Assembly: GCF_022429565.1 (NCBI RefSeq)
Contig: NZ_CP092487.1
Location: 777,001-841,000 of the forward strand
Length of the DNA stretch: 64,000 nucleotides
DNA from: Lutibacter sp. A64
GTDB taxonomy: Bacteria > Bacteroidota > Bacteroidia > Flavobacteriales > Flavobacteriaceae
Direction: 5' to 3'
Shown here: positions 18,366 to 27,294 of the stretch, one piece after another
Layout: every line of letters begins with the position of its first letter
How positions within the stretch are numbered: position 1 is the stretch's first letter
Translations under genes and position numbers: made by a program
The notes under the pieces: generated by a model
The model's input: the letters and a program-made list of their open reading frames with translations, nothing else
Told to the model about the DNA's origin: nothing
Databases searched by the model: none

Positions 18366-19595
18366 ATGTTCGATTTAGATCGTTGGAGAGAAATTTTCCA
18401 GTCCTTAAATAAAAACAAACTTAGAACAGCATTGTCTGGTTTTACCATAGCATTTGCTATTTTGTTATTTACACTATTGTTTGGAGTAGGTAATGGATTA
18501 AAACACACATTTGAAGAACAATTTGCAGGAGATTCTCAAAACTCAATATACATTAATACCGGTTTAACAACAAAACCATATAAAGGTTTGCAGAGTGGAA
18601 GAAGAATTCAGTTTAGAAATGACGATTCTAAATTTATAAATGAAAAATTTGGAGATAAAATTCAATTCTTTAGTCCAAATATTCAAAGGAATATGCAAGT
18701 AATTTATAAAGGTGAACAAAGTAGATACCAAGTAAGAGGTGTTTATCCAGATTATCAACCTTTAGAATCTTCAGAAATAGTAGATGGTAGGTTTTTAACA
18801 TATTTAGATATTGAAAGAAAATCTAAAGTTGTTGCTATTGGTAGACTTGTTGAAAAAGATTTGTTTGGTAATTTAAGCGCCATCGGAAAAAATATTAATA
18901 TGGAAGGTATTTCATATAAAGTTGTTGGTGTTTTTAAAGATCCTGGAGGAGATAATGATGAACGCTATATTTATGCTCCTTTTTCAACGTTTCAAGGTAT
19001 GTACAAGCCAAACGATGAAATAGATTATATTGGAATGACTTTTAGTCCAGATTTAAATGTAGATCAGGCGTTGGCATTTAGTAATTTATTAACTAAAGTG
19101 CTAAAAGAAAAACATAGTGTAGATCCTAGAGACCAAGGTGCAATTAGAGTTCGAAATTATGCAGAAGGAACAAAAAACGTACAACAATTTATGGGCGTTT
19201 TAAATGTAATAATTCTATTTATTGGAATTGGTACTTTGGTTGCTGGCGTAATAGGTATAAGTAATATAATGGTATATATTGTTAAAGAACGTACTAAAGA
19301 ACTAGGTATTAGAAAAGCTTTAGGAGCAACACCAGCTTCTATTGTAAGTATGATTATGCTAGAATCTATATTTGTAACTGCTATTGCTGGTTATTCTGGA
19401 CTTATGTTAGGTGTATTTTCTTTAAAAGCTTTAGGAGATACTCTAGAAAAGTACTTTATTTTAAATCCTAGTGTAGAAACTTATGTAGTAGTTGGAGCAA
19501 CTGTTGTACTAGTTATTGCAGGTACTATTGCAGGTTATATTCCTGCTAAAAGAGCAGCAAGTATAAAACCAATTGTAGCATTAAACGACGAATAA
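18366..19595 (+). CDS. ABC transporter permease (MacB-like) 1
   Basis: 409 residues. Layout: N-terminal membrane span (~17-38, LSGFTIAFAILLFTLLFGVG), a large periplasmic MacB_PCD domain (~50-250), then the FtsX-like domain with three spans (~280-409). The coupling helix is VKERTKELGIRKALGATP, which docks onto the ATPase. The gene starts 2 bp after the ATPase stop and ends 2 bp before the second permease. It likely pairs with that protein as a heterodimer. Confidence 0.9.
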   Translation: MFDLDRWREIFQSLNKNKLRTALSGFTIAFAILLFTLLFGVGNGLKHTFEEQFAGDSQNSIYINTGLTTKPYKGLQSGRRIQFRNDDSKFINEKFGDKIQFFSPNIQRNMQVIYKGEQSRYQVRGVYPDYQPLESSEIVDGRFLTYLDIERKSKVVAIGRLVEKDLFGNLSAIGKNINMEGISYKVVGVFKDPGGDNDERYIYAPFSTFQGMYKPNDEIDYIGMTFSPDLNVDQALAFSNLLTKVLKEKHSVDPRDQGAIRVRNYAEGTKNVQQFMGVLNVIILFIGIGTLVAGVIGISNIMVYIVKERTKELGIRKALGATPASIVSMIMLESIFVTAIAGYSGLMLGVFSLKALGDTLEKYFILNPSVETYVVVGATVVLVIAGTIAGYIPAKRAASIKPIVALNDE

Positions 19596-19597
19596 TT

Positions 19598-20842
19598 ATG
19601 AAATTTTTATTTGATTCAGATACCTGGCAAGAAATATTTAGCAGTATACGTAAAAATAAAATGCGTACTGGTATTACTATTATTGGAGTAATGTGGGGAA
19701 TATTTTTATTAGTTGTGCTATTAGGTGCTGCAAAAGGTGTAGAAAACAATTTTAATAAATTATTTGGAACCTTTGCTACAAATAGTGTTTTTATTTGGGC
19801 GCAACAAACTAGTAAACCTTTTAAAGGATTTCAAGAAGGAAAATCACTAACATTAAAAATGTCTGATTTAGAAAATATTAAAAATGAAATTGAAGGTTTA
19901 GAATTTGTTGTACCGCGTCATCAAACGCAAGCATTGGCAATTAATAATTTTAAATCTGGAACCTTTGGTGTTTTTGGTGACTTTCCAGAATTAGATAATG
20001 TGCAAAAGAAAGATTTAGTTTATGGTAGATTTATAAACGATAACGATATTAATGAAAAAAGAAAAGTATGCGTTATTGAAGAAGAAATTTACAAACAACT
20101 TTTTGATAAAGATGTCTACCCAATTGGTACGTACATTAAAATTAACAACATAAATTATAAAGTTGTTGGTATGTATAAAGAAGGTCAAATTGGAGGAGGA
20201 GGACCACAAGGTAATATTCACATACCATTTACTACATACCAGCAAGTATATAACCAAGGAGATAATGTTGGTTGGATGATGGTTACAGGTAAACCAGAAT
20301 ACGATATTACACAAATAGAAGCAGATGTAAAACTACTTTTAAGAAACTTACATAAAGTACATCCAGAGGATGAAAGAGCTTTTGGTAGTTTTAATTTAGG
20401 AGAAATGGTTAAACAGGTAACAGGTTTTTTAACAGGAATGCAGTTTTTAACTTGGTTTGTAGGTATAGCAACTTTAATTGCAGGGGTTTTTGCCATTGGT
20501 AATATACTTTTAATAACAGTAAAAGAAAGAACTAATGAAATTGGAATTAGACGTGCATTAGGAGCTAAACCGTGGGAAATAAAAAGACAAATTATTTTAG
20601 AATCGGTCTTTTTAACCAGTATTGCAGGAGCTTTAGGAATTATTTTTGGAGGCTTGGTTTTAATGTTAATTGATGCAACTATAGGAAGTGGACCAGAAGC
20701 GGTTTTAAATAACCCAACTGTAGATATTCCAGTAGTAATAATTGCAGCAATTACATTAGTTATTTTAGGAACATTAATTGGGATGATTCCAGCACAAACA
20801 GCAGTTAGTATAAGACCAATAGAAGCATTAAGAGAAGAGTAA
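19598..20842 (+). CDS. ABC transporter permease (MacB-like) 2
   Basis: 414 residues, a diverged paralogue of the preceding gene with the same order: N-terminal span (MRTGITIIGVMWGIFLLVVL), periplasmic domain, and C-terminal three-span FtsX domain. The coupling segment is VKERTNEIGIRRALGAKPWE. Glycine-rich GGGGPQGN lies in the periplasmic part. Having two different half-permeases in one operon, instead of the fused ATPase-permease of E. coli MacB, is common in Bacteroidota. Confidence 0.9.
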   Translation: MKFLFDSDTWQEIFSSIRKNKMRTGITIIGVMWGIFLLVVLLGAAKGVENNFNKLFGTFATNSVFIWAQQTSKPFKGFQEGKSLTLKMSDLENIKNEIEGLEFVVPRHQTQALAINNFKSGTFGVFGDFPELDNVQKKDLVYGRFINDNDINEKRKVCVIEEEIYKQLFDKDVYPIGTYIKINNINYKVVGMYKEGQIGGGGPQGNIHIPFTTYQQVYNQGDNVGWMMVTGKPEYDITQIEADVKLLLRNLHKVHPEDERAFGSFNLGEMVKQVTGFLTGMQFLTWFVGIATLIAGVFAIGNILLITVKERTNEIGIRRALGAKPWEIKRQIILESVFLTSIAGALGIIFGGLVLMLIDATIGSGPEAVLNNPTVDIPVVIIAAITLVILGTLIGMIPAQTAVSIRPIEALREE

Positions 20843-20851
20843 ACAATTATA

Positions 20852-20869
20852 AATTACGAATTACGAATT
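20852..20869. repeat. Short direct repeat AATTACGA in an intergenic gap
   Basis: The 18 bases AATTACGAATTACGAATT repeat an 8-base unit twice plus a partial. It sits in the 121-bp gap between the second permease and the adaptor gene, which otherwise holds no recognisable signal. Confidence 0.4.
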
Positions 20870-20963
20870 GAGAAAAAAATGAATATTTATGAATAACGAT
20901 TTTTTAATTATTCAATTTTTCAAGCATTAAATAAACGAATAGAAACAAGTAAATAATCAACTA

Positions 20964-22079
20964 ATGAAAAAAACATTAATTTTTGGAGGAATAGCAGCAG
21001 CGCTTATAGCAGTTTTACTTTGGTTTGGGGCAAAAAATAGCCAATCTCCAATTCAATATGAAACAGAAACACCTTTTATAACAAATATTGTTAAAAAAAC
21101 TGTTGCAACAGGTAAAGTTGTACCTTTAGAAGAAGCTGAAATAAAACCAAAAGTATCTGGTATTATTGAAGAAATTTTTGTTGAAGAAGGAGCTGAAGTT
21201 GCCGTAGGAGATTTAATTGCAACTATTAGAGTTGTGCCAAATGTACAAAGTTTAAACAGTGCGCAAGGAAGCGTTAAAACAGCTCAGTTACGTTTTGATA
21301 ATGCAAAAACCAATTACGATAGAGTTAAAGGTTTATTTGAAAAAGGTGTAAAAGCACGTTCAGAATTTGAAGCTGCAGAATTAAGCTATAACAGTGCGCA
21401 ACAAGATTTAAGAAATGCTAAAGACAATCTTCAAATTATTAAAAAAGGTTCAGCTGCTGGTATGGGACAAACTGCCAATACAAATGTGAAAGCTGAAATT
21501 TCTGGTACAATTTTAGAAATTCCAGTGCGTAAAGGAAACCAAGTTATAGAAAGTAATACTTTTAATGCTGGTACTACAATTGCTACCATAGCAGATATGA
21601 CTAAAATGATTTTTGAAGGTCAAGTTGATGAAGCTGAAGTTGGTAAAATTAAAAACGGAACAGTTTTAGAAATTTCTTTAGGTGCTATTGAGAATAAGAA
21701 ATATCCAGCAAAATTAAATTTTATTGCACCAAAAGGTAATGAAGAAAACGGAGCAGTTCAGTTTAAAATAAAAGGAGATGTAACCTTGGATGATGAATTT
21801 TTTGTAAGAGCAGGTTATAGTGCAAATGCAGATATAGTTTTAGACAAAAAAGATAGTGTACTTTCTATTAAAGAAGCACTATTACAATTCGATAAAAAAA
21901 CAGAAACTCCTTATGTTGAAGTAAAAATAGGAGATCAAGAATTTGAAAAACGTGATGTAGAACTTGGAATTTCTGATGGAATTAATGTTGAAGTTTTATC
22001 TGGTGTAACCATAGAAGACGAAATAAAAATATGGAATAAAACATCTAAAAAAGAAGATGAAGAAGATTCTAATAACTAA
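20964..22079 (+). CDS. MacA/HlyD-family periplasmic adaptor of the ABC exporter
   Basis: 371 residues. An N-terminal membrane anchor (LIFGGIAAALIAVLLWFGAK) is followed by the split biotinyl-lipoyl domain (GKVVPLEEAEIKPKVSGIIEE, then KAEISGTILEIPVRKGNQV), an intervening coiled-coil hairpin (~80-165), and beta-barrel and membrane-proximal domains. It bridges the MacB-like permeases and an outer-membrane TolC protein. No TolC gene lies in this operon; the TolC at 30357 belongs to the RND operon and might be shared (inference). The C-terminus is highly charged (KKEDEEDSNN). Confidence 0.88.
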   Translation: MKKTLIFGGIAAALIAVLLWFGAKNSQSPIQYETETPFITNIVKKTVATGKVVPLEEAEIKPKVSGIIEEIFVEEGAEVAVGDLIATIRVVPNVQSLNSAQGSVKTAQLRFDNAKTNYDRVKGLFEKGVKARSEFEAAELSYNSAQQDLRNAKDNLQIIKKGSAAGMGQTANTNVKAEISGTILEIPVRKGNQVIESNTFNAGTTIATIADMTKMIFEGQVDEAEVGKIKNGTVLEISLGAIENKKYPAKLNFIAPKGNEENGAVQFKIKGDVTLDDEFFVRAGYSANADIVLDKKDSVLSIKEALLQFDKKTETPYVEVKIGDQEFEKRDVELGISDGINVEVLSGVTIEDEIKIWNKTSKKEDEEDSNN

Positions 22080-22101
22080 TTAGCTATTTAACAAATTTTT
22101 T

Positions 22102-22136
22102 AAAGTGTTTTAATTTTTATTAAAACACTTTTTTTA
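22102..22136 (+). terminator. Intrinsic terminator of the ABC export operon
   Basis: The stem AAAGTGTTTTAA/TTAAAACACTTT is followed by a run of T, starting 23 bases after the adaptor stop. Confidence 0.85.
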
Positions 22137-22241
22137 TACCTTTATAGTAGGCACTTATTATTTTTTTTAATATGATTTTTATCAGATAAAAATTAAAATA
22201 AAAGTCCGAAATTTAATATATAAATTTAAAGCCAATTGGAT

Positions 22242-22622
22242 ATGGAGAGTCAGTTATTATTCTTAAGTGATCTTAACTTCAATTTAGAAGTTTGGAAAAG
22301 AGAGTTGAAATTTCAAGAAAGTGAAATGGATTATTTTGAAGAAAAGTTAGAACATGTTGCTATGCGAAAACTTGGAAGCGATGTAATGGTACAATTAGAA
22401 GGGTTTCAAAATAAAATAATTCGTGAACGGGAAGTTATGGGGCATTTAAGGCATAGAATTAGAATGAAAAAAAGAGAGATAGCTCAAATAAAATATCAAG
22501 AAAATTCTGAAGTTAAATTTCCAGAGAAACAAACATTGTTAAGAGATGAAATGAAAACTTTTGTGAAAATGCATTATGATTTAAAAGAAGACATGATGGA
22601 TTTCTTCTTAAAATATTTATAA
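22242..22622 (+). CDS. Coiled-coil protein of unknown function, 126 aa
   Basis: ATG 22242 (MESQLLFLSDLNFN) is preferred over a TTG two codons earlier. The protein is almost wholly helical and charged, with heptad-like spacing of Leu/Met/Ile (LEVWKRELKFQESEMDYFEEKLEHV). No signal peptide or membrane segment. I do not recognise a family. It is a single-gene unit ending in a strong terminator. Confidence 0.7.
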   Translation: MESQLLFLSDLNFNLEVWKRELKFQESEMDYFEEKLEHVAMRKLGSDVMVQLEGFQNKIIREREVMGHLRHRIRMKKREIAQIKYQENSEVKFPEKQTLLRDEMKTFVKMHYDLKEDMMDFFLKYL

Positions 22623-22630
22623 TATTAAAA

Positions 22631-22664
22631 AAAAACCTTTCCAAATTTGGAAAGGTTTTTTTAA
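22631..22664. terminator. Bidirectional terminator
   Basis: AAAAACCTTTCC pairs perfectly with GGAAAGGTTTTT around the loop AAATTT. A and T runs on both sides serve the convergent genes 22242 (+) and 22678 (-). Confidence 0.9.
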
Positions 22665-22677
22665 TTAAAAGTAAATT

Positions 22678-23565
22678 TTATATAAATTGTTTTGCTATTT
22701 TTTCGGCCTTTTTGGTTTCGGAATAATCGTAAAACCCTTCACCAGATTTAATACCTAATTTACCCGCTAGAACCATATTTACTAATAATGGGCAAGGTGC
22801 ATATTTTGGATTTTTAAAACCATCATACATTACATTTAGTATAGAAAGGCAAACATCTAAGCCTATAAAATCTGCTAATTGTAGAGGCCCCATTGGGTGT
22901 GCCATACCTAATTTTAAAACAGTATCAATTTCATAAACGCCAGCAACACCATTGTATAATGTTTCAATTGCTTCGTTTAACATTGGTATTAAAATTCTAT
23001 TTGCCACAAAACCAGGGTAATCATTTACTTTAACGGGTACTTTATGTAAGCTTTCAGAAAGCTTCATAATTGTATTAGTTACTTCATTAGAGGTATTGTA
23101 TCCTCTAATTATTTCAACTAACTTCATAATTGGTACCGGATTCATAAAATGCATTCCTATTACTTTTTCTTGCCTATTGGTAACTGAAGCAATTTGTGTT
23201 ATTGAAATTGAAGAAGTATTTGAAGCTAAAATTGCTTTTTCTGGAGCAGCTTCATCTAATTGTTTAAATATTTTTAATTTTAATTCTAAATTTTCAGTAG
23301 CAGCTTCAATTACTAAATCTACATTTTTAACACCTTCAATAATTGAAGTATGTGTAGTAATATTATTTAATGTAGTTGTTTTTAGTGTTTCGGTAATTTT
23401 ATCTTTTACTAGAAGTCTGTCTAAATTTTTAGTAATAGTTAAAATTCCTTTATCAATTGCTTTTTGTGAAATGTCAATTAAATGAACATTATAATTATTT
23501 TGTGCAAATACATGTGCAATTCCGTTGCCCATAGTTCCAGCTCCTATTACTGCAATATTTTTCAT
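22678..23565 (-). CDS. 3-hydroxybutyryl-CoA / 3-hydroxyacyl-CoA dehydrogenase
   Basis: 295 residues, NAD-dependent 3-hydroxyacyl-CoA dehydrogenase family, oxidising (S)-3-hydroxyacyl-CoA to the 3-keto form in fatty acid or butanoate metabolism. The Rossmann motif is IAVIGAGTMGNGIAHVFA. The catalytic His is in GMHFMNPVPIMKLVEII. The C-terminal domain has the DYPGFVANRILIPMLNEA block. Single-domain length fits PaaH/Hbd. The gene lies 28 bp downstream of the oxidoreductase gene on the same strand. Confidence 0.9.
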   Translation of the reverse strand: MKNIAVIGAGTMGNGIAHVFAQNNYNVHLIDISQKAIDKGILTITKNLDRLLVKDKITETLKTTTLNNITTHTSIIEGVKNVDLVIEAATENLELKLKIFKQLDEAAPEKAILASNTSSISITQIASVTNRQEKVIGMHFMNPVPIMKLVEIIRGYNTSNEVTNTIMKLSESLHKVPVKVNDYPGFVANRILIPMLNEAIETLYNGVAGVYEIDTVLKLGMAHPMGPLQLADFIGLDVCLSILNVMYDGFKNPKYAPCPLLVNMVLAGKLGIKSGEGFYDYSETKKAEKIAKQFI

Positions 23566-23593
23566 AATTATAATGGGTAGTTTAACTGTTATT

Positions 23594-24556
23594 TTAAAAA
23601 TCGTTTATAATTAAATGTGCAACACGTAATGCTTCTGTACCTTGTTCTAAAGTAACTATTGGTGTTGTATTATTTACAATGGCATCGGCAAAAGTTTCTA
23701 ATTCATCTAAAATAGCATTATTTGCAGCAACTGTAGGGTTTTCAAAATAGATTTGTTTTTTTACTCCTTCTGCATTTTGTAAAATCATATCAAAATCTCC
23801 AGGTGTTTTTGGAGCATCTTTCATTTTTACTACTTCAGTGGCTTTTTCAAAAAAGTCAACAGCAATATATGCATCTTTTTGAAAAAAACGTGATTTACGC
23901 ATATTTTTTAATGAAATTCTACTAGCTGTTAAATTAGCTACGCAACCATTTTCAAATTCTATACGTGCATTTGCAATATCTGGCGTATCACTAATTACGG
24001 AAACTCCGCTAGCATGTACACTTTTTACTTTTGATTTTACAACACTTAATATAATATCAATATCATGAATCATTAAGTCTAATACAACTGGTACATCTGT
24101 ACCTCTTGGGTTAAATTCGGCCAACCTATGAGTTTCAATAAACATTGGATTTACAATTGAATTTTTAACCGCTGTAAATGCAGGATTAAAACGTTCTACA
24201 TGTCCAACTTGACCTTTTACATTATGTTTACTAACTAAATTTAAAATAGCTTCAGCTTCTTCAATTGTTTTTGTAATAGGTTTTTCAATAAAAATATGTT
24301 TATTTTTTTCAATAGCTTCTTTGGCACAATCGAAATGTGAAAGTGTTGGTGTTACAATATCAACTACATCAACAGCTTCAATTAATTCTTGAACAGAGTT
24401 GAATTTTTTATACCCAAATTCTTCTGAAACTTTTTGTGCATTTTCTTCAATTGGATCATAAAATCCAACTAACTCATATTTTTCTGATTGATTTAATAAC
24501 TTTAAGTGAATCTTGCCTAAATGACCGGCTCCTAAAACTCCTGCTTTTAGCATCAT
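23594..24556 (-). CDS. Gfo/Idh/MocA-family NAD(P)-dependent oxidoreductase
   Basis: 320 residues. The N-terminal nucleotide-binding fold starts AGVLGAGHLGKIHLKLL, and the EKP motif (HIFIEKPITKT) is the family hallmark. The C-terminal alpha/beta domain includes DLMIHDIDIILSV, with the conserved DxxxHDxD pattern. Members oxidise or epimerise sugars, inositols or related alcohols; the substrate here is unknown. It is likely co-transcribed with the downstream 3-hydroxyacyl-CoA dehydrogenase. Confidence 0.87.
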   Translation of the reverse strand: MMLKAGVLGAGHLGKIHLKLLNQSEKYELVGFYDPIEENAQKVSEEFGYKKFNSVQELIEAVDVVDIVTPTLSHFDCAKEAIEKNKHIFIEKPITKTIEEAEAILNLVSKHNVKGQVGHVERFNPAFTAVKNSIVNPMFIETHRLAEFNPRGTDVPVVLDLMIHDIDIILSVVKSKVKSVHASGVSVISDTPDIANARIEFENGCVANLTASRISLKNMRKSRFFQKDAYIAVDFFEKATEVVKMKDAPKTPGDFDMILQNAEGVKKQIYFENPTVAANNAILDELETFADAIVNNTTPIVTLEQGTEALRVAHLIINDF

Positions 24557-24639
24557 AAGTATGTATAATTTTATGTAAACAAAAATAACAATCTTTATGC
24601 ATTTATTCCTATTTTTAGCATCTCAAATTTTAAATAATA

Positions 24640-25281
24640 GTGAAAGATACGCACAAACACCAAGGACTTAGAAATCAATTAGTAGCAACAATTGTCGAAA
24701 AAGGAATTACAGATGAAAATGTTTTAAAAGCTATTGCAGCTGTGCCAAGACATTTGTTTATGGATTCTGGGTTTGAGAATTTTGCCTACCAAGATAAGGC
24801 ATTTCCTATTGCCGCTGATCAAACAATTTCTCAACCTTATACCGTTGCTTTTCAAACTGAATTATTACAAGTTAAGCCAACCGATAAAATTTTAGAAATA
24901 GGTACGGGTTCTGGATATCAAACAGCTGTTTTACTTGAAATAGGTGCAAGGGTTTATACTATTGAACGTCAAAAAGAACTATTTAAAAAAACAAAAATAT
25001 TTCTACCTAAACTTAGTTATAAACCAAAAAAAATAATTTTTGGAGATGGTTATAAAGGATTGCCAGAAGAAGCTCCGTTTGATGGAATTATTGTTACTGC
25101 AGGTGCGCCTTATGTACCAAAACCGTTATTGTCTCAATTAAAAATAGGAGGTAGGTTGGTAATACCTGTTGGTGATAAAGTACAAATTATGACTTTGTTT
25201 GTAAGAACAGGTGAAAAAGATTTTGAAAAATTAGAATTAGGAGATTTTAAATTTGTGCCAATGTTAAAAGAAAAAAATTAA
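24640..25281 (+). CDS. pcm: Protein-L-isoaspartate O-methyltransferase
   Basis: 213 residues. SAM-binding motif I is ILEIGTGSGYQTAVL. The substrate-side motif is FMDSGFENFAYQDKAFPI, and the active-site region SQPYTVAFQTELLQ is typical. The enzyme methylates isoaspartyl residues in damaged proteins so they can revert to aspartate. The start codon is GTG at 24640 (VKDTHKHQGLRNQLV). It is divergent from the Gfo/Idh gene, with 83 bp between. Confidence 0.93.
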   Translation: MKDTHKHQGLRNQLVATIVEKGITDENVLKAIAAVPRHLFMDSGFENFAYQDKAFPIAADQTISQPYTVAFQTELLQVKPTDKILEIGTGSGYQTAVLLEIGARVYTIERQKELFKKTKIFLPKLSYKPKKIIFGDGYKGLPEEAPFDGIIVTAGAPYVPKPLLSQLKIGGRLVIPVGDKVQIMTLFVRTGEKDFEKLELGDFKFVPMLKEKN

Positions 25282-25309
25282 CAGTATTTAATGTGTTGTT
25301 TTATAGTTT

Positions 25310-25353
25310 AATTGCTGGTAAAAATGAAAATAATGACATTTTTACCAGCAATT
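25310..25353. repeat. 17-bp perfect inverted repeat between convergent genes
   Basis: Arms AATTGCTGGTAAAAATG and CATTTTTACCAGCAATT match perfectly around the loop AAAATAATGA. It sits between pcm (+) and the DUF2147 gene (-). No T-run follows on either side, so a standard intrinsic terminator is not assured. Confidence 0.8.
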
Positions 25354-25400
25354 CTAAAATAGATGAATACTATAAATATTTTGCAATTTAAGCTTTTTTA

Positions 25401-25832
25401 TTATTTTACTTTGTGCCAATATTGAGTTCTTCCTAGTAAAGCAAAACCAATATATCCTCTCACTTTAAGTTTATTTGTACCTTCGAGTGTTATATAGCAT
25501 TTATATTCTTTACCTGTTTTAGGATCTAATATTTTAGCATCGTTCCATTCGCTACCATCTTTAGTAAGTCCGTCAATTATTTCCATTCCTACCATAGGCT
25601 TATTTTTTTTATCACCTTTGCAAGCTTCACAAACTTTATTTTTGTTTCCTTTTTCTAAAAGTTGAACAATTTTAGCGTAAGCTTTACCATCTTTTTGATA
25701 AATTTCTACAATAGATTTTTCATTACCAGTTTGATCATCAATTGTTTTCCATTTTCCAAAAATAGATTGTGATTGTACTGATAAAATTCCAATAAAGAAT
25801 AAGCAGCTTAAAATTGAGATTGTTTTTTTCAT
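25401..25832 (-). CDS. DUF2147 domain-containing exported protein
   Basis: 143 residues with a signal peptide (MKKTISILSCLFFIGILSVQSQS). The mature part opens IFGKWKTIDDQTGNEKSIVEIY and ends GYIGFALLGRTQYWHKV, the typical start and end of DUF2147. A CEAC pair (NKVCEACKGDKKNKP) lies in the middle. The fold is thought to be lipocalin-like; function unknown. Confidence 0.88.
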   Translation of the reverse strand: MKKTISILSCLFFIGILSVQSQSIFGKWKTIDDQTGNEKSIVEIYQKDGKAYAKIVQLLEKGNKNKVCEACKGDKKNKPMVGMEIIDGLTKDGSEWNDAKILDPKTGKEYKCYITLEGTNKLKVRGYIGFALLGRTQYWHKVK

Positions 25833-25857
25833 AAGTATTTGATTTAGTAGTTAAAAA

Positions 25858-25893
25858 AACTGTCTAAAAGCAATAATTATTTTAGACAGTTTC
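25858..25893 (-). terminator. Intrinsic terminator after kdsC
   Basis: AAACTGTCTAAAA/TTTTAGACAGTTT form a long stem; the minus strand ends in a T-run. It lies after the kdsC stop (25934). Confidence 0.75.
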
Positions 25894-25933
25894 TTTTGTT
25901 AATTATATAATTATTTATGTTTGGTTTGGTATA

Positions 25934-26461
25934 TTAATCAGTTTGGGCATTAAATTGCTTTGCCCACTTTCCTTGTACTTTTAAAACTTGTTCAATAACA
26001 TCTCTAACACAGCCAGTTCCTCCTTTTTTTTGCGATACATATTTTGATACTTCTTGAATTTCTGAAACGGCATCTTTTGGACAACAAGGTAAGCCAACTA
26101 ATTTCATAACAGGGTAATCTGGAATATCATCTCCCATGTATAACACATTTTCCGGGTTGATATTGTTTTTAGTAAGATATTCGTTTAACTGAACAACTTT
26201 AGTATGTGTACCTAAATAAATATCTGTAATTCCTAAACCTTCTAGGCGAGAGCGTACACCTTCATTACTTCCTCCAGAAATTATGCATATATTATAGCCT
26301 GCATCTATTGCAGTTTTTAAGGCATAACCATCTTTAACATTCATGTTTCTTATAAGTTCACCTTTTGTTGTTACTGTAATTAAACCATTTGTTAAAACAC
26401 CATCAACATCAAAAATAAAGGTGTTAATCTGGGGCATTATTTCTTTATAACTTTTTTCCAT
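25934..26461 (-). CDS. kdsC: KDO 8-phosphate phosphatase (KdsC-type HAD)
   Basis: 175 residues. The HAD nucleophile motif is FIFDVDGVLTNG. CIISGGSNEG is motif II, and VLYMGDDIPDYPVMK is motif IV. The cap-less short form matches the KdsC/YrbI tetrameric phosphatases that release KDO in lipopolysaccharide biosynthesis. Its ATG lies 17 bases inside the end of the DUF2520 gene, so translation is likely coupled. A second ATG at codon 9 (MPQINTF) is possible. Confidence 0.88.
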   Translation of the reverse strand: MEKSYKEIMPQINTFIFDVDGVLTNGLITVTTKGELIRNMNVKDGYALKTAIDAGYNICIISGGSNEGVRSRLEGLGITDIYLGTHTKVVQLNEYLTKNNINPENVLYMGDDIPDYPVMKLVGLPCCPKDAVSEIQEVSKYVSQKKGGTGCVRDVIEQVLKVQGKWAKQFNAQTD

Positions 26462-27206
26462 ACGTATTGTAAATAGATTGAGATAGCAATTTATAAATTT
26501 CTTTTTGATTTTTACTTAACATTGCCTCGTGTTTTTTTAAGGTTTTAGTATCATTTCTTTTTGCAGGTCCGGTTTGTGCATCAAAAGGAGTTAAAGTTTC
26601 TATTTTTGAAGCTGTTTCTTTAATTAAAGGACGTAAAATTTCAAAAGGAACCTCATTTTCTTCACAAATTTGATTTCCAATATAATAGAGATGATTAACA
26701 AAATTATTAATAAAAACGGCAGAGACATGTATGTTTTTGCGTTGTTTTGAATTTATGTAATAACTGTTTTTTGAAATTTTTTTAGCTAATGTTTCTAGTA
26801 ATTCTAAATCTTTTTTAGTTTCAGCTTCTAAACAAATTGGAATGCTTGAAAAATCGATGTTTTTATTTTTTGAAAAAGACTGAAGTAAGTAAAAAACACC
26901 TTTGTTTGCATTGCATTTTAATTCGTTTAAAGCAACACTTCCAGATGTGTGAACTACTAACTTGTTACTAAAATTTAGTTGTTTAGAGACTTCTTCAATA
27001 GCATTATCTGAAACACAAATTATATAAATATCAGCGTCTTTTAACGTGTTTAAATTTGCCGTTATAGCTGTTTTATGTTTTAAATATTGAATTTTATCTA
27101 ATGTTCTATTATAAACTTCAACCAGTTTAACAGTGGGTGTTTTTAATAAAATAGCTGTTAAATGGTATGCAACATTACCACCGCCAATTATACTAATTTT
27201 TATCAT
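26445..27206 (-). CDS. Rossmann-like / DUF2520 domain protein
   Basis: 253 residues. The N-terminal NAD(P)-binding motif is ISIIGGGNVAYHLTAILL. The C-terminal all-helical DUF2520 domain includes IHVSAVFINNFVNHLYYIG and LTPFDAQTGPAKRNDTKTLKKH. The layout resembles ProC-like and 2-dehydropantoate-reductase-like proteins, but the reaction is unknown. It overlaps kdsC by 17 bases; pairing of the two genes is common in Bacteroidota as I recall. Confidence 0.83.
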   Translation of the reverse strand: MIKISIIGGGNVAYHLTAILLKTPTVKLVEVYNRTLDKIQYLKHKTAITANLNTLKDADIYIICVSDNAIEEVSKQLNFSNKLVVHTSGSVALNELKCNANKGVFYLLQSFSKNKNIDFSSIPICLEAETKKDLELLETLAKKISKNSYYINSKQRKNIHVSAVFINNFVNHLYYIGNQICEENEVPFEILRPLIKETASKIETLTPFDAQTGPAKRNDTKTLKKHEAMLSKNQKEIYKLLSQSIYNTYGKKL

Positions 27207-27234
27207 ATTACGAAGATACTGTAATTGTAGTATA

Positions 27235-27276
27235 AAAAAAACCCCAACTTTTTTAAAAGTTGGAGTTTTAATCTAC
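27235..27276 (-). terminator. Intrinsic terminator after ppdK
   Basis: The near-perfect stem AAACCCCAACTTTT/AAAAGTTGGAGTTTT has one mismatch; a T-run follows on the minus strand. It starts 18 bases after the ppdK stop. Confidence 0.75.
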
Positions 27277-27294
27277 TAACTAAAAATTATATTA

